From Amphiduros pacificus (taxonomy: Eukaryota; Annelida; Polychaeta; Phyllodocida; Hesionidae): a DNA stretch of 64,000 bases. Where the stretch lies: contig OX439003.1 in NCBI GenBank assembly GCA_949316495.1, forward strand, positions 26,139,656 to 26,203,655, read 5' to 3'. Positions 1-13,053 of this stretch are shown here, piece after piece (position 1 is the first letter of the stretch; each line of letters opens with the position of its first letter). A model generated the notes under the pieces. The model was not told the origin of the DNA and made no database searches. It saw nothing but the letters and a program-made list of their open reading frames with translations. The position numbers and the translations under genes were made by a program.

Positions 1-229
1 ACTGAATTGTAAATGATTGCTTACTGATGCAGTATCTCAATACAGACACGTGTGTTGTATCTTTAATGTCTGGGAAATTATCATTATAGCTATGAGCAAC
101 GATTGTTTATCTGTATAGAAAAATCATAATTTGGTGCGATTCAATTGTATTCAATTGTGCAGAAATCAATTATAAATTTGATATTTTATCACAATTTTAG
201 GCAGTTATTATGAATTATGAAGATCATAC

Positions 230-3200
230 CTCTGGCAGCATCCAGTAAGTAAAGTACCACAGCTGCTATCAGGGCCACTACAATACAGCCACCACAATAA
301 CTATTCAGTCATTCATCAAAATAAAAGTCGTCAGCATACTTAGTCTTACTATGGTGTATGGGTCTGCCATATTAACTACATTTGTTTATTTGCAACTACA
401 TGTATGTTTTACTCCCAACTGAATATAGTATTCAGAGGAATGCTTTAGATTTACTTACCACAAAGCAACATTTGGAAGAAAACTTCTAGTACAAGATAAC
501 CCTTGGAATCTACCAGTTTCCCTGCCACTAATGAGATCACAGCAAGACCAAGGTTCTGTACAGACTGCATACTGAAACAGTTAAAATCCATCAAATAACA
601 ATATAAACTGTCAAGGAACTTAAAGGTTCACTCATAACTTTTCAAACTGATAAATTACCTGTCAAATGTTAACAATATTGTTTATTGAGAAAAAAAAAAT
701 GACAACTTTATTTCAAGCATATCATCACATGCTAGCAATATGTCATTGAAGTTGAATAATACATACATGCCATAGGCTGTACCCAGCTGATATTCTGGGA
801 TGATAAGTGCCACCATAGGCCACAGGGCACTGGCCAGCACTGAGTAGGCAAATCCCATCACCACCTGCAAAAACCACCCTCAAACCATTATTTATCATAA
901 ACAAGAACAGTAATTGCACTTGATCACTTGTCAGATATGCAAAGTTTTTTTATCAATGTTCAATGGATGATTAAGATTTTAGCAGAAGACTCATCTACTT
1001 TCAGAGTGTTTGAAAATATGATTTCATGAAAGCTTCACCAAAATAAATCATGTTTTAATCTAAATGTCATACAATCAAAAAGAGAAAGAGAAAGTGGGTT
1101 GCACAAATATTTTTTTATTTTATCAGTATATATATAATATGACATAATAAGGCATGAATTTATGAACAAAGAGACAAATCTCAAGTGTTAACTTTGATAA
1201 TGAAAATATAGACCATAACCTTAAAAGACCTGAGTAAGGTCATTTAGTGTACAAATACTGTCTCATGACTGTTACAAAAATGTTATTAAGGTTTGTATCT
1301 TGAAGAAAGATAGCATAGAGATATTAATATATATCTTACCATTCCAACATAAGGGTTGACAAAGGTGAAAGCAAGGAGAGCATGGCATCCTAATGTAACA
1401 ATAATTCCAGTCATCACCCAGAATATATTCTTGCCAGTTTTGTCAATACAAAAACCAAAAAATGGCGATGCTACTGCTGATAATATATACACCATGCTGC
1501 AATGTACATTCACAAATATTATTACAATTACAATATCATATTCATATACAAAAATTATACTTTGTCCAATTATTTTCAATCTGCAAAATACAAAATCATG
1601 CAAAAACCAAAATTGTCAAGTACAGGCCAGGCATCCAATTTTTTCCAGAAAAAAATCTATTTATAATTTCCTTACAAAAATTAAATAAAGGCTCTTGTAA
1701 CACTCATTAAATGCTATTTCAGCTCATTTTGCTCATTTTGAGTTTTTGGCAAATATATTTTTTAAAATTTCTATTTCAAATTTCCACTTGCTTCTGCTAG
1801 TTCTACCACGTGCTTGAACATCAAACAGCTCAACCAATTTAGATAATATTTTTTGAATAATTAAGATACAACATCAGATTAATTAAGATACAACATCAGA
1901 TTTCTTCTAAACAATTTGTAGCAATTTGATCAATTATCGAAACAAATTGATGGGCATCTGTATCAAATATTATAACAAGTTGTCATACACACAAGATCTA
2001 CCCTCTGAATATAATGTGAAGTGAGATTAACACTCATTTAAAAATAAAACAGATTCTACTCTGTGGGCTTTTTCTTCAGCTTTCCAAAAAAAAGTTCATG
2101 AAGATTCCAAAGGCTGAAAAATATTATAAAAGGTTTATAAAGGTTCCCCAGTCAGTTAAAGGTTTCCTTCCATGTATTTCCAAAGATATTGTTATATTTA
2201 GATTGGCCTTACCTATTAACAGCATCAGCTTGAGCTGGACCATATTCAAATTTCATCTCGAAAAAAACTCTAAAAGAGAAAAATCAATAATAAATCTATT
2301 ACATCCCTTGAAAAAAAAAGATATTTATAACACCATATGAAATCAAGAGGAGATCATACTGTGCATTAAGCTACTCACAGTCCTAGACCAATGAATGGGA
2401 AGACGGTAACATAGTAGGCTACACATATGATACTGAGCAGCCAGAAGGTAGCAGGAAAATCCTTCACATCTTGTATGCGAATAACCTCACCTGAAAATCA
2501 ATCAATATCAAAGCCTTGTCTCAAACATAATTTTTTTTTCAATTACTGTTCAATGTTTGAATGACATCACAGATATTTGTCTTTTTTTAATCAAAAAACA
2601 TAGAAATTTCTGAAATTGAAAATTTTTGCTGAGGTTACTTTGCCAAAGTAATAAATAGACAAAATCTGAATCAAATATTGTGATTTTAATAAAATTTGAA
2701 AGTTAATAATTATCATAGGAATCAGTCAAAACCATCAGACTTACAAAAAGATTATGAGTCAAATTCAGGGCTGTATTGTATCAACAGGTTCAAAATATTA
2801 ACCCAATATTTTAGATTTAAAATTGGTGTTCAACACCAAATTTAAACCAAAAGTATAGTATTGACAAGGCCAACACCAATTTCGGATTCAAACACCAATT
2901 TCAGGTTCAAACACCAATTTCGGGTACAAGCTTTTGAGGCCAGTATGCAACACCAATATTTCAGGGACAAAAATGGTGTTAACACCAATATTGGGTTCAA
3001 ACCAGGCTTTTTGCTTAGATTCCAAGTGTGTGCTTGCATCTTACGAGTCATGCCCAAATCTGTTAATAACTACAATTTTTACTAAATACATTTTACTCAC
3101 ACCACAAGTTTGGGCTTAGATCTCGTAGCTAGCTTGGATGCATCAGATATTTTTAATGAAAACGGTTTCAAAATGCTTTATTGCCTGTGAAATGCATTAC

Positions 3201-6200
3201 ACTGCATCAATAATGCACCATGATGTTACAGAAATGCTCAAAACACTGGTAAAAGGTTACAAAATGCTCCTTGTGGCCTCATGGCATTAAAAAGTAAATC
3301 CCCCACTGTAATGAGTTCAAAAGGGTCAAATATCGGAGTAATGTAAACAAACTTTAATTCAGTCATTGGAAGCAAAGATGAAAACATAACTGCCCAAATA
3401 TTGTATGTCTTCTGAAAAAGTTACAAAGGAATTCAAAATTGAATGTTAAATGAGAAAAAAAGCGAACAAACCAACAACAATATAAAACTGGAGTGCAGGA
3501 GATTTTTGGTTCAAAATGAACCTGATTTTGGGTTCAAATGAACCAGAACCTGAAATCTGGTTCATGAACCAGGAACTACTTGATACAATTCTTTTGGCTC
3601 AATAATACTTGGAATCAATTATTTGCTTCATTGGAATCAAATTTTGAACCTAATATTGATGCAATTGTGAACCTGTTGAATCACTACAGAATTGGAGGCT
3701 TGGCAATCACCTCAGAGATAAATCATGATTTTATATTTTTATGAGAGACAGTTGGGTATAAATAAAGACCATTTATATATCATAAGAATAACATAAATAA
3801 CAAAAATAAAGATATGCTGGTCATTTATACACCAAACCCAATCAAAAAAGTGAAATGATATTTACCAGTCTTGGCTACATCTTCTTTGAGTATTCGTTTT
3901 GCTCTCTTGTCAAAGTATGCCATAGCTAAAGCAGTTACTAGGGACAGTATGCAGAATCCTCCCGCTGTCATAAAAAATAATAATAAATAACATGTGAAAA
4001 CATGATTCTTTTGGACTAGCACATTTAATGGGTGGGTAGTATTCAGAAATGATAAAATTAGTGATATTGGCTTCTTACTTTATGAGTCCCTAGTATGTCC
4101 CTAAGATCAGGGGTTAAAAATCAGTTTGAAATGCCATGGTATCACCCCTTGTAATCTGAGTTTATCAAATGTATGAATCTTTAAATATTAAGGGAGGCAA
4201 ATTTCTGCTTTAAATACATACCTATAAATAATGCTATGCCCAGATTTTTGTGTCCAGTCCCGTACCACTGACTTAGCCAATTATAAAGTGGTTCCATAAC
4301 ATTCATGTTCACTGTGCTTCCCTAAAATCGAGAAATAATAGATCAAACTCATCAATTTTAAAGAATTATATTTTGAACAAAAAGTGTTTGAAGCAGTGCA
4401 CTTTACGATATCTAATAATATAATCCTTATCAACACCAATCATGTAAACCATTAAGGTGAAGATTAATAGGAGGCCCAAGGTCCCAAGAGCTAACAGTTT
4501 TAACAGTTAAGTATAGTGGTGTGTAGTCAAGTTCTAATAAAATAACGGGAATTTGTGAAAACGGGATTCTCAATTCCAAGCATATGCACAACATTTCTGA
4601 ATAGAGTGACATATAAAAGAGCTCTGATGATGCACATGAACAATCTCATGAACAATCTTGCTCCAGAGTACTTGAACAGTTTTGTGCCTGTTTCGAACAC
4701 ACACCAGTACAACACAAGGCATGCCAGTAAAGGAAATACGAGGACTGAAAAGGCAAACCGGAAATGTTACACTCATAGTTTCAGACATGAAGGAAGTCGG
4801 CTATGGAATGGACTGGATGCGCACATACGACAGGCAGCAACATTAAATCAGTTTAAGTCAAGATATCTAGTCAGTTATTTTAGCAAATGATTTTTATGAA
4901 GTGTTTAATTTGATCATTGTATATAGTGCATGTTTTTATTAGATAGCTGGGCCATGATGAAAGCTACTTATTGTAATACATGTTCACCCAGGATAAATAA
5001 AGGATTTATTATTATTATTTATTATTATTATTTTATTATAATGTAAAAAAATAGCCCTCCCCAAATCAACGGTGCTAATCAGTTATTCCTGAGGCTGGTT
5101 ATTATCTCAAAGCAAATCAGCCTCACAACATTTAACTTGATTGTGGTAACCCACTGATGCCAAAATTGTGTATATTAAATCTCTCTCACCACTCTGGAAA
5201 AGCTCAACTGTAGGCCAAACACCATGTTGAGCTCCTTGTTCTTGAACCAGCTCACTGCATATGTATTCTGAGCAACAGCCAATGATTCCCCACCAAGTCT
5301 GAAATCAGCCAACAACATTAAATAATATACAATATATTGATATATCATCAATCTTTCATTAATTGGAAAACTTCAGTTTGACATTTTTCACTTTTCTAAC
5401 TTGTATTTTATAAGTTTTCAAGCAATTTCATACTTCAGGATGTTTGCATATGAGTAATGCTCTAAATTGAACATATTGAAACATCTTTAAAGTTATTTTA
5501 AGGATATATATTAAAGCTATCCTAATGTCCTCACCCAAATATAAACCGTCCTGCCTGCATTAGTTTAAATTCACCAATCAGGGCACCCAAGGCAAAGACA
5601 ACCTGCAGCATAACAGATGTAGAAATAATACTGTTCTCCCAAGATTCTGATTGTCAAGATTTTATCTTTAATTTTGATCAATTCCTCATAATCCTAAGAA
5701 TTGACATTGATAACATATAAGCAGATCATCATTTAGTAATCAACATCCTTTCCAATTATTTATGCAGAAAATTATCAAAAATCAATTTAATGAAGGCTGA
5801 GTTTTTGATGGAATTTCAAAATTTGATGGAGAAGATTTGGTTTTCAGAGGAGATAACTCTATATCATCAAAATTGATTCTCATGACAATGTTGGATGGGA
5901 AGCAAAATGTTTGAATGATTGAAACAGTTGAATGAAGCTAACATACCTGACCAGCAGTAACAAATGTAGAGAAAATGATGCCTCCCGCACGGACCCCAAA
6001 CACTCTGTCTATGAGGAAGCCACCAAAGAAGCAGAGGATAACATTAGGCCAAGAATACCAGGCATAGAAGGACATGTACTCGCCAAATGTGATGTCCAGG
6101 TCCTTCTCCATAATGTCCTGCAGCGCCGCAGGGTTATCATAACAGAAATAACTCCCTGAAAATAGGCATGCAATCAACGTTTGTATTTAAAGCATATCTT

Positions 6201-9200
6201 GTGAAATCTTTTTAATATATCATTGATGACATTTCTGGCTACATACAACATATCTAATGAGTTGGCCCATGGAAAAAGACAGGATTTGGAGATGATCATT
6301 GTTTTTTTAATGTTTGTGAACTTTCCCTTAATTTCCTGTATAAATGGTACTGTTCTGTATTTACATAGCTTTGCACATCAAAAACAATTATTGTTCAAAG
6401 CAAAAGTAAGGTACCGGTATGTTAATATTATATACAATATGATGGGTTACAGTACTCCATCACCCCCAGATTGATGGTCTAGAAAGGTCTCAAACTGCAG
6501 AAAAAAATCATACAAAAAATGAAAAAATCTTAGTCTTTCAGAAAATAGATAGTATTCATTTCGTGACAATGTAATAGTATATAATGCACTGAACTGTGGG
6601 AAATTTATCTTAATTTGATATATGCAATTGTTTTCCTATTCTTGGTGACTGTCTCATAGTTTCTCTCTGGGTAAAAATTGTTTATAACTGTCAACGATAG
6701 TATACTTTATATGATTAGTATTGTATCTGTCACAATTGTGAGTGCTAAAGCTGGCACTCTGATATACTGACCTAGTGACCTAAAGTAATAGCCTGATTAT
6801 ACCACACCAGGTGCCACATCATTTGAAGATGTCTCAGATGTTCATCTTAGCCAAGCAATTTTAAATAGCCTTTTTGTTACAATGTATTTTTTGTCATATT
6901 GCTTTACCATTTTCATTTCAGTAGGTTACCTCTGCTTATTGAACAGCTGAATAATATACAAATATATTAGATTATTGGGGGCAAAACTGTAATATCAGCA
7001 TATAACATCAACTTTGGCCATATCCTGGTTCAAAAGTATTTCCATGAACAATGGGACATTTGAAACTTCCATATATCTATACTGTTTATGGTATAAATAT
7101 GTCTGTTTTGTCCTTGTTCTGTGATTTGCATGGATGTGGAAAGCTAAGAGAGCATATCAAATTACAATTTTCATGATGTAAGACAATGAAGTAAACTGCA
7201 ATTTGTTTATAACTTTTTATAAAGCATTAAGTTGAATGGAATGAATGTGGATATCCACCCCTTGCAATGGTCATGGGAAAGGCATAAATGGTTTTAATTG
7301 TTCTTTAGATTTCCATGTTTCACCAGAAATATCCTAGGATTCGCTGCATCCAAGCTTTAAAACACAACAATCCTGACTCGCACATAGAATTAATCTTTCC
7401 TGGCCTTTTAATTGCAATTTGCATTGTTGAATTTATAATCTTGATCAACTTCAAGAACAATCAACAGTTAAACAAATTTGCGCAATAATTTCATCATTAA
7501 AAGCTTGTTACAAAAAAGATTTCATTAAAAAAGAAATAATAATGTGCTGTTAAAGACCAATCATTTAAAAGATTCTTTTTGCATAAAAAAGTACCAAAAC
7601 TTTCCTTCCCATTAATTAAACTGTCATGGGGCAACTTAGTAAGCCTGTCTTGTGTATGCCTCTGTTGGACAGTGTGACAGCAAATTCAAATTTGGTGCCA
7701 AAATTAGACTGCCATCACAAACTGATGATATTGTACATGTCATGTAGCACCTGTATATTTCAATCTTTCATAAAGGAGTTTTTCTGAAAGATCAAGATGG
7801 CACAGGAAAAAAACAAATACTTTGTAGTCCAAAGGTTGAGTTTGTTGCAAAATAGTTCTTTTATTTTAGTATTTTTTTCTTGCCAACTTAATGAGAGATA
7901 TAAAAAATGAGATAGTGGGATTTGCTGGTTCCCACCTATTTTTTTTGTTGGTTTTTTTAATGGTTGGATATTAGAGAGTTTTTTGTGCACTTTCAATTTT
8001 AATTGTGCAGTATGGCAACCTGCAATCACCCTTTACACAAGGTTAGATACAATATTGGCCATAGATTCTTTTATTTCATTTATTTTTCTTGCAATATTGA
8101 AGATTAATATCACATAAGAACAAGGGGATATAATGCAAAATTTTGATCTATTGATTTTATCTACACAGATGTGTCGGTACATCTATAACTTTAATTGGCT
8201 AATATGCATCCTGTTATCCTGCCAACAACACTGATATATCAATACATCAATTAATTCAATCCTATTGTAGATTACTGGTTTGGTACCAGTTTTCAGTCTA
8301 TTATAGCAGCTATGCTTGACAGGTCACTGTCTTCTTCACTAGTGGCATCTTGCATCCAGGATCGTGTCCAACCAGTTATCTATCACTGTCAACATATCAA
8401 CAACTAGCAATCTACCGTGGCTAAGCTGGGGAAGTCCCTTATAAACAGTGAAAGGCATACAGGGTCCTGTTTGACCATGAATGTTTAGCCATGCATATTC
8501 AACCATTAACTTTTAATAAAATTACTCACATTCTACTGTCTCTTGTTATCAAATGTTTTGGCCTTTAGAGTCAAATAACCTTCTCAAAGGCAATTTTTGG
8601 GGAAGTTTTGAGAAGTTACAGGCCAGTACAGGGTGACCTGGGCAGGCTTTTCTAACCAGTCATAGAACAAGCTGGGATTAAAATGATAATTCTTTCTTTT
8701 CTGAGCTGCTTGCAACTTGTACAACAGTTATCGACCATGAACTTCGTCATTTTAGTCCTTCATGATGAAATAGCCATGTTACAGCTTTAGTATTGAAAAA
8801 TTAATAGTATTTATCATTACAGGCATATAAGCGGTTTCTGACAGGAAGTAGTTTCTGACGAGGCTTTACAAAAAAAAATCAGAAATTGTTATAAATTAAG
8901 TTCTGCAAACCATTACTGGTTAGTGTTATTTTTTGCCTATTAATGGATTTCTGCAAAAATTTGATTATCTTTCTTCAATTAATAATTATTTAAAATATCC
9001 AATATGTTAGTTGTAATTCTGATGTCCATTTTCCGTTTTGCTTTCCCCAAAAAGTTTGTGATACACATTTGGAATTTAATTTAAGACTAAGGAAACTGAA
9101 TTGTTTTTTCTTGAAGTCTAAATATTCCAAAAAGTCGAAATCTATATTTTACAAGTCTAAATCATGTTTTCTTTATGATGCAAAGATCGTTGAAAAATAT

Positions 9201-10886
9201 TTGTCAGTAAAAAGTTTCCCCTGATGAAGTAGACAGTGAATGTCTGGGGCAACAAGGCTCTTCTCCAACTTAGCCACTACAATCAGCAGTTATTGGCAGC
9301 AATGGAAAATGGTCAAGCACAGGTAAACACATTTATACATCACCAGAGGCACTACTGCACTGGGGACTAATATGAGACCTCCTGGGAGTGACAGTTACTT
9401 CAGTAACTTATGAAAAAACTGCAACAGCCTCTAGTCTAAGTTTAAGATGAATATTTACTAGTTTTGATAATGGAAAATTAACTGACTGAAATTGTCTCTG
9501 TGTTAATTTGTGAGGCTCATTTGTGAGTACCCAGTTTTATTCCTATCATAGGCTGTTCTCTTCTCTCTTCTCAGTGACAGTGTTAAGATAAGAGAAGATA
9601 AGATATACATTCTTTATGCAGGGGAACCCATTCAGTACTGATGTACTGGTCTCCCATGGGTACCTGCTGATATAAAGGATAATATGGCAAAAAGATATAA
9701 AGGATAATTTAGCTTTTTACCCAGCTTTGCAGTTCACAGAAGACAATGTGTCAAAATTTATGTATCCAATATCAACTCCATCAGTGCCAGTGGCATTGTC
9801 TTGCACCCAGTAGGAATCGTGGCCCAGTAGGAATTCCTACATTGTGCAACTGCCCAAAGTAGGAATTCCTACTTTGTGCAAATAAGTAGGAATTTTAAGA
9901 TATATCAATAACTGAGATCACTGGATGCGGCCAACATAATTACAATGTTTATCAGTTTTCTATTAAATTTTGTATTTAAAAAAATAATAGACACTTCCTG
10001 CTTAATTGGACGTTATTGGCATTGGAGAATGTGGTTACACATTTGGATTGACTCGTACATTATAATGGAAATATGACATATTTGGAAATAGAAATGTTGA
10101 TTGTCACTTTAATTTTACAAAAAATGTACAAACATTTTTTTAAATATTTGCGTCTTAATAATACGTTTACAGGCTCACATCCAGATATCTGCTTTTTTGC
10201 CAATCAGAAATGTACTGATAAAATCATATTTTATTATGCACACAACTCATATCAGTGCATGCTCATATCATTACAATTATTTTTATAACAGTCCTACGTT
10301 CATAAAGTCCAACATTTGTATAGCCTATACCTCCTCAATGACCTCATTCAGCTTCCTGACATTTGGATTCTTGACTCTGATATTCCTACTTATTTGCGCA
10401 ATGTAGGAATTCCTACTTTGTCCTGCACAATGTAGGAATTATTCCTACATTGTGCAAGATTCCTACTTTACGCATGACAGCATCACCCCAACATTGCATA
10501 TCTCCAGAAATCTTAAACTGAAATCTTAAACTTTGTTATAGTGAGCCCGATGCAAAGGACAGTAATATGTGAGGGGAGGTATTATTCTTTCCAGTAAGAG
10601 AACAGAAAATTGTGACATTTTTGTCAGAAGCCACCGTATTGTTGATATGTTGTTATCTTATCTGAATTGTTTTGATATGTGATGTTGTCACTTTTGAGAT
10701 CGTTTGTTGCGTTAATAAAATTTACTTACCAAAACTGAGGAAACACATAATAATGAGTACAAGATATCTGTGAAGTGGTCTGCGGGGATCACAGGCCGCC
10801 GTGGCCCCACATCCCCGGAGTTCCACTTCATTATTAGCTTGACGATTATCCGCAAGAAGTGGGGAACTTTCTTCTCCGTCTTCCAT
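230..10886 (-). CDS. MFSD1: MFSD1-like lysosomal MFS transporter, 3' end beyond window
   Basis: Twelve exons join in frame: 10730-10886, 5947-6155, 5535-5602, 5190-5298, 4222-4321, 3866-3964, 2379-2490, 2213-2269, 1340-1496, 767-864, 459-571, 230-277 (1327 nt, about 442 aa; human about 465). Each junction has GT/AG and phases agree. The start ATG has a strong context (A at -3, G at +4). The N-tail carries E-S-S-P-L-L, an ExxxLL dileucine lysosomal sorting motif, followed by CDPRRPLHRYLVLI, which matches the start of TM1 in the family. Diagnostic blocks are SYFCYDNPAAL, YAWYSWPNVILCFFGGFLID, GGESLAVAQNTYAVSWF, VFPFIGLG, DKTGKN and PEYQLGTAYG. Family knowledge: MFSD1 is a lysosomal dipeptide exporter stabilised by GLMP. 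The last exon acceptor is taken at 278-280, because the alternative TAG further upstream does not keep phase. The terminal exon with the last ~20 codons was not found in bases 1-229. Confidence 0.93.
2778..3690. repeat. Palindrome-rich repeat in MFSD1 intron
   Basis: This stretch of the intron between exons 3866-3964 and 2379-2490 is built from short direct and inverted copies of GGTTCA/TGAACC and CACCAATTTC. It contains perfect palindromes such as TTGGTGTTCAACACCAA near 2825 and CTGGTTCATGAACCAG near 3551. Its two ends share an inverted TCAACAGGTTCA. It looks like a decayed foldback or MITE-type element; no coding capacity is seen. Confidence 0.4.
4540..5045 (+). mobile_element. 3' end of a non-LTR retrotransposon (LINE), 5'-truncated
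   Basis: Lies antisense within the MFSD1 intron between exons 5190-5298 and 4222-4321. The frame 4555-4890 encodes the C-terminal tail typical of CR1/L2/Jockey-like reverse transcriptases: NLAPEYLNSF, then HQYNTRHASKGNT, then SFRHEGSRLWNGL and LNQFKSRYLVSYF before a stop. It is followed by a short 3' UTR with AATAAA and a TTA-rich microsatellite tail at about 5005-5040, the usual LINE 3' end of this type. The catalytic domains are absent. I could not define a target-site duplication or the exact 5' end. Confidence 0.75.
9670..10530. repeat. Repeat unit interrupted by a ~0.7-kb insertion
   Basis: 9670-9783 is almost identical to 11448-11560, and 10486-10530 continues the same repeat as 11561-11598. 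The second locus is therefore the uninterrupted paralogue. This defines the element at 9784-10485 as an insertion into this repeat. Confidence 0.75.
9784..10485. mobile_element. Non-autonomous element with palindromic subterminal repeats
   Basis: The boundaries come from comparison with the empty copy at 11448-11598. The interrupted target CATCA is present on both sides, suggesting a 3-5 bp target-site duplication. Both ends (about 9805-9905 and 10378-10475) carry imperfect inverted arms dominated by the palindrome GTAGGAATTCCTAC followed by TTGTGCAA. The ~470-bp interior has no open frame of note. It is probably a MITE-like derivative of a cut-and-paste DNA transposon; the superfamily is not recognised. 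Confidence 0.6.
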
Positions 10887-13053
10887 TTTGATATACAGTT
10901 ACTCGATGTTCCAGATTGAAGCGCCTAGTGGGATGCAGGGGAAAGCGATTAACATGTGGCAACACAGCTCGACAGTCATGAGACCAAGTTTGTCTTTCTG
11001 AGTCTATTCCCTTTGAGTTCACTCAATTTCTGAATGTTCTTCCACTGAACTCACCAATGAAGTGGTTACCGAAGTCATTTCTCTTTGCCATTCTCCCCTA
11101 TTTTTGAGTATTAAAAAAAAAACCAAAAAACAAAACCAAACAACAAGAAGAAAACACCATTCACCATCATACAAAAACTATAATGTCACAAACTGTACCC
11201 TTAAGATATAAGCCCTTAAGGGTGATATGTTCACAGAGGTTTCTCAAGGACTCCTAAGCCTATATTAACATTATCTTCAGATATAGAAGTAAGAGATTTT
11301 CACAGCATGAAAAATATATTATTTTTAATTGTCTGAATTGTTCACAAATATTTTCTGTACCTAAAATATCAATTTTGTAAAATTTCAATTGGTTTTGCAA
11401 AAAAACATAAGGCTTTTTGTTAGGATATCAGATTTCTTAGGGAAAAATATAAAGGATAATATAGCAATAAGATATAAAGGATAATTTAGCTTTTTACCCA
11501 GCTTTGCAGTTCACAGAAGACAATGTGTCAAAATTTATGTATCCAATATCAACTCCATCACCCCAACATTGCATTTCTCCAGAAATCTTAAACTGAAGCT
11601 ATATTTATAGAGGGACAGATTGAGGCACTGGATGTACTGCATGTTAGAGACAACTCAGCGTTTGTCATTCTATTAAAGACTTTATTGTTGCAAATAGACA
11701 GTATTTATATCCTGAAAATACTCTATCTTGCCAATGAATAAGGAAAAATCTCCTAAAGTTTCAGAGGAAAAGGATGGACAGAATGAAAGAAAATACCCCC
11801 CCCATTCATTACAGCATATGCTTTGCTGAGTCAGAACAGCAACAAAAAGTTTCCTTCTATAACCTGTTTTCAAATTAATTTGATGAAAAAAAAAAAGATT
11901 CCCTTTTTCATGGCCTTACATTTCTATTACTTAATTTGCAGATAATAAATCACCAACTCACATTTTTACTCTTTATTTATCAAATTTAAATCATTTTATT
12001 TTTACACAAGACAATTAAACTTTGCTGCATTTAATTTCTATATCTTGACAATTCTATATGCAGAAATCCATAAACTGTTAATCTCATAAATATTGTTCAA
12101 GTGTCATTTATATTTTTGAAATGACAATATAAGTAATGAAGATGACATTTTAATGTAATGGGATTGAAACAAATCACTGAAATTCAATTTTTACTCAAGA
12201 GATTGGGTACATAAATTACTTTTCATATAAATCTGAATAAATAAATTACTGTTATAAAGATAAAAACTCAAATAATATGGATTGAATTAAAACCATGCAC
12301 ATATTTCATGTTAAAATCACATTTTTACTATATATCATATGGTATCACTCTATAATGTATATATATATATATATATTACCTGGTATCACATAAGTATTGG
12401 ATTCTTTTATTTGAAATGGAGAGATGGAAAAGATACATCATTTGAATATATAATAAACTTGTAATTAAAGGAATTATGGAATTATTTTGAGAAAAAAAAT
12501 ATAAATAACATATATGGGTGATAACAGATTTTGCCGTTGAAACCTATTAACTTTTTGACTTTAAAACACATTTAAACAGTACCCTAATAAATAGCCCCCT
12601 TTTAAAAGCATACTTCATGCATCATTTTTAGGTGGACTATTAAAATGGCAATATGCTTATATCATTAAAGGCATTGTCATTTGATTAGTATTAGAATGAC
12701 ATAAAATAGTGCTAAACGACTTTGGGCCTTGTCCATCACATGCAGCTGACACTGACCTCTGCAGATATTGCAACTTCTAGGTCTTATGGAAACTTATCTT
12801 ATTGTTCATCAATTGTAGCACATCATTATGATGTTCACATGTTGACATGCTTTTGATATACCAAGTTATGGGACTGGTGCATGATGCATTTAATTAAAAT
12901 GAAACAGCAATCTGAACCCTTCTTTGAAATAAACTCACATTTTTTTGTTTATAAATTTAATGTTACGTATCATGTTATTTTCACATTAAAGAACATAAGT
13001 AAACATTTATTTTATACTGTTAAATTTGAGTTTTATACTGTTAAATTTGCGTA
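10887..13053. other. Intergenic spacer between MFSD1 and VWA8
   Basis: Contains the 5' flank of MFSD1, the uninterrupted repeat copy at 11448-11598, a TA microsatellite at about 12356-12376 and AT-rich sequence. No gene was recognised. The MFSD1 promoter must lie at its left end, or further out if a 5' untranslated exon exists; no TATA box is clear near 10900. Confidence 0.6.
13006..13011 (-). terminator. Candidate poly(A) signal of VWA8
   Basis: AATAAA on the minus strand, about 45 nt past the VWA8 stop codon (13054-13056). It would give a very short 3' UTR. Other AT-rich candidates exist further downstream, so use of this one is inferred only. Confidence 0.35.

Larger units (their letters stand above)
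6156..10729 (-). other. MFSD1 intron 1, non-coding
   Basis: A 4.6-kb first intron separates the N-terminal exon from the rest. No exon or family-level protein similarity was recognised in it. Its upstream part holds a nested repeat insertion (9670-10530, listed separately). The remainder is AT-rich unique-looking sequence. First introns of this size often hold regulatory elements, but no specific site can be supported here. Confidence 0.6.
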
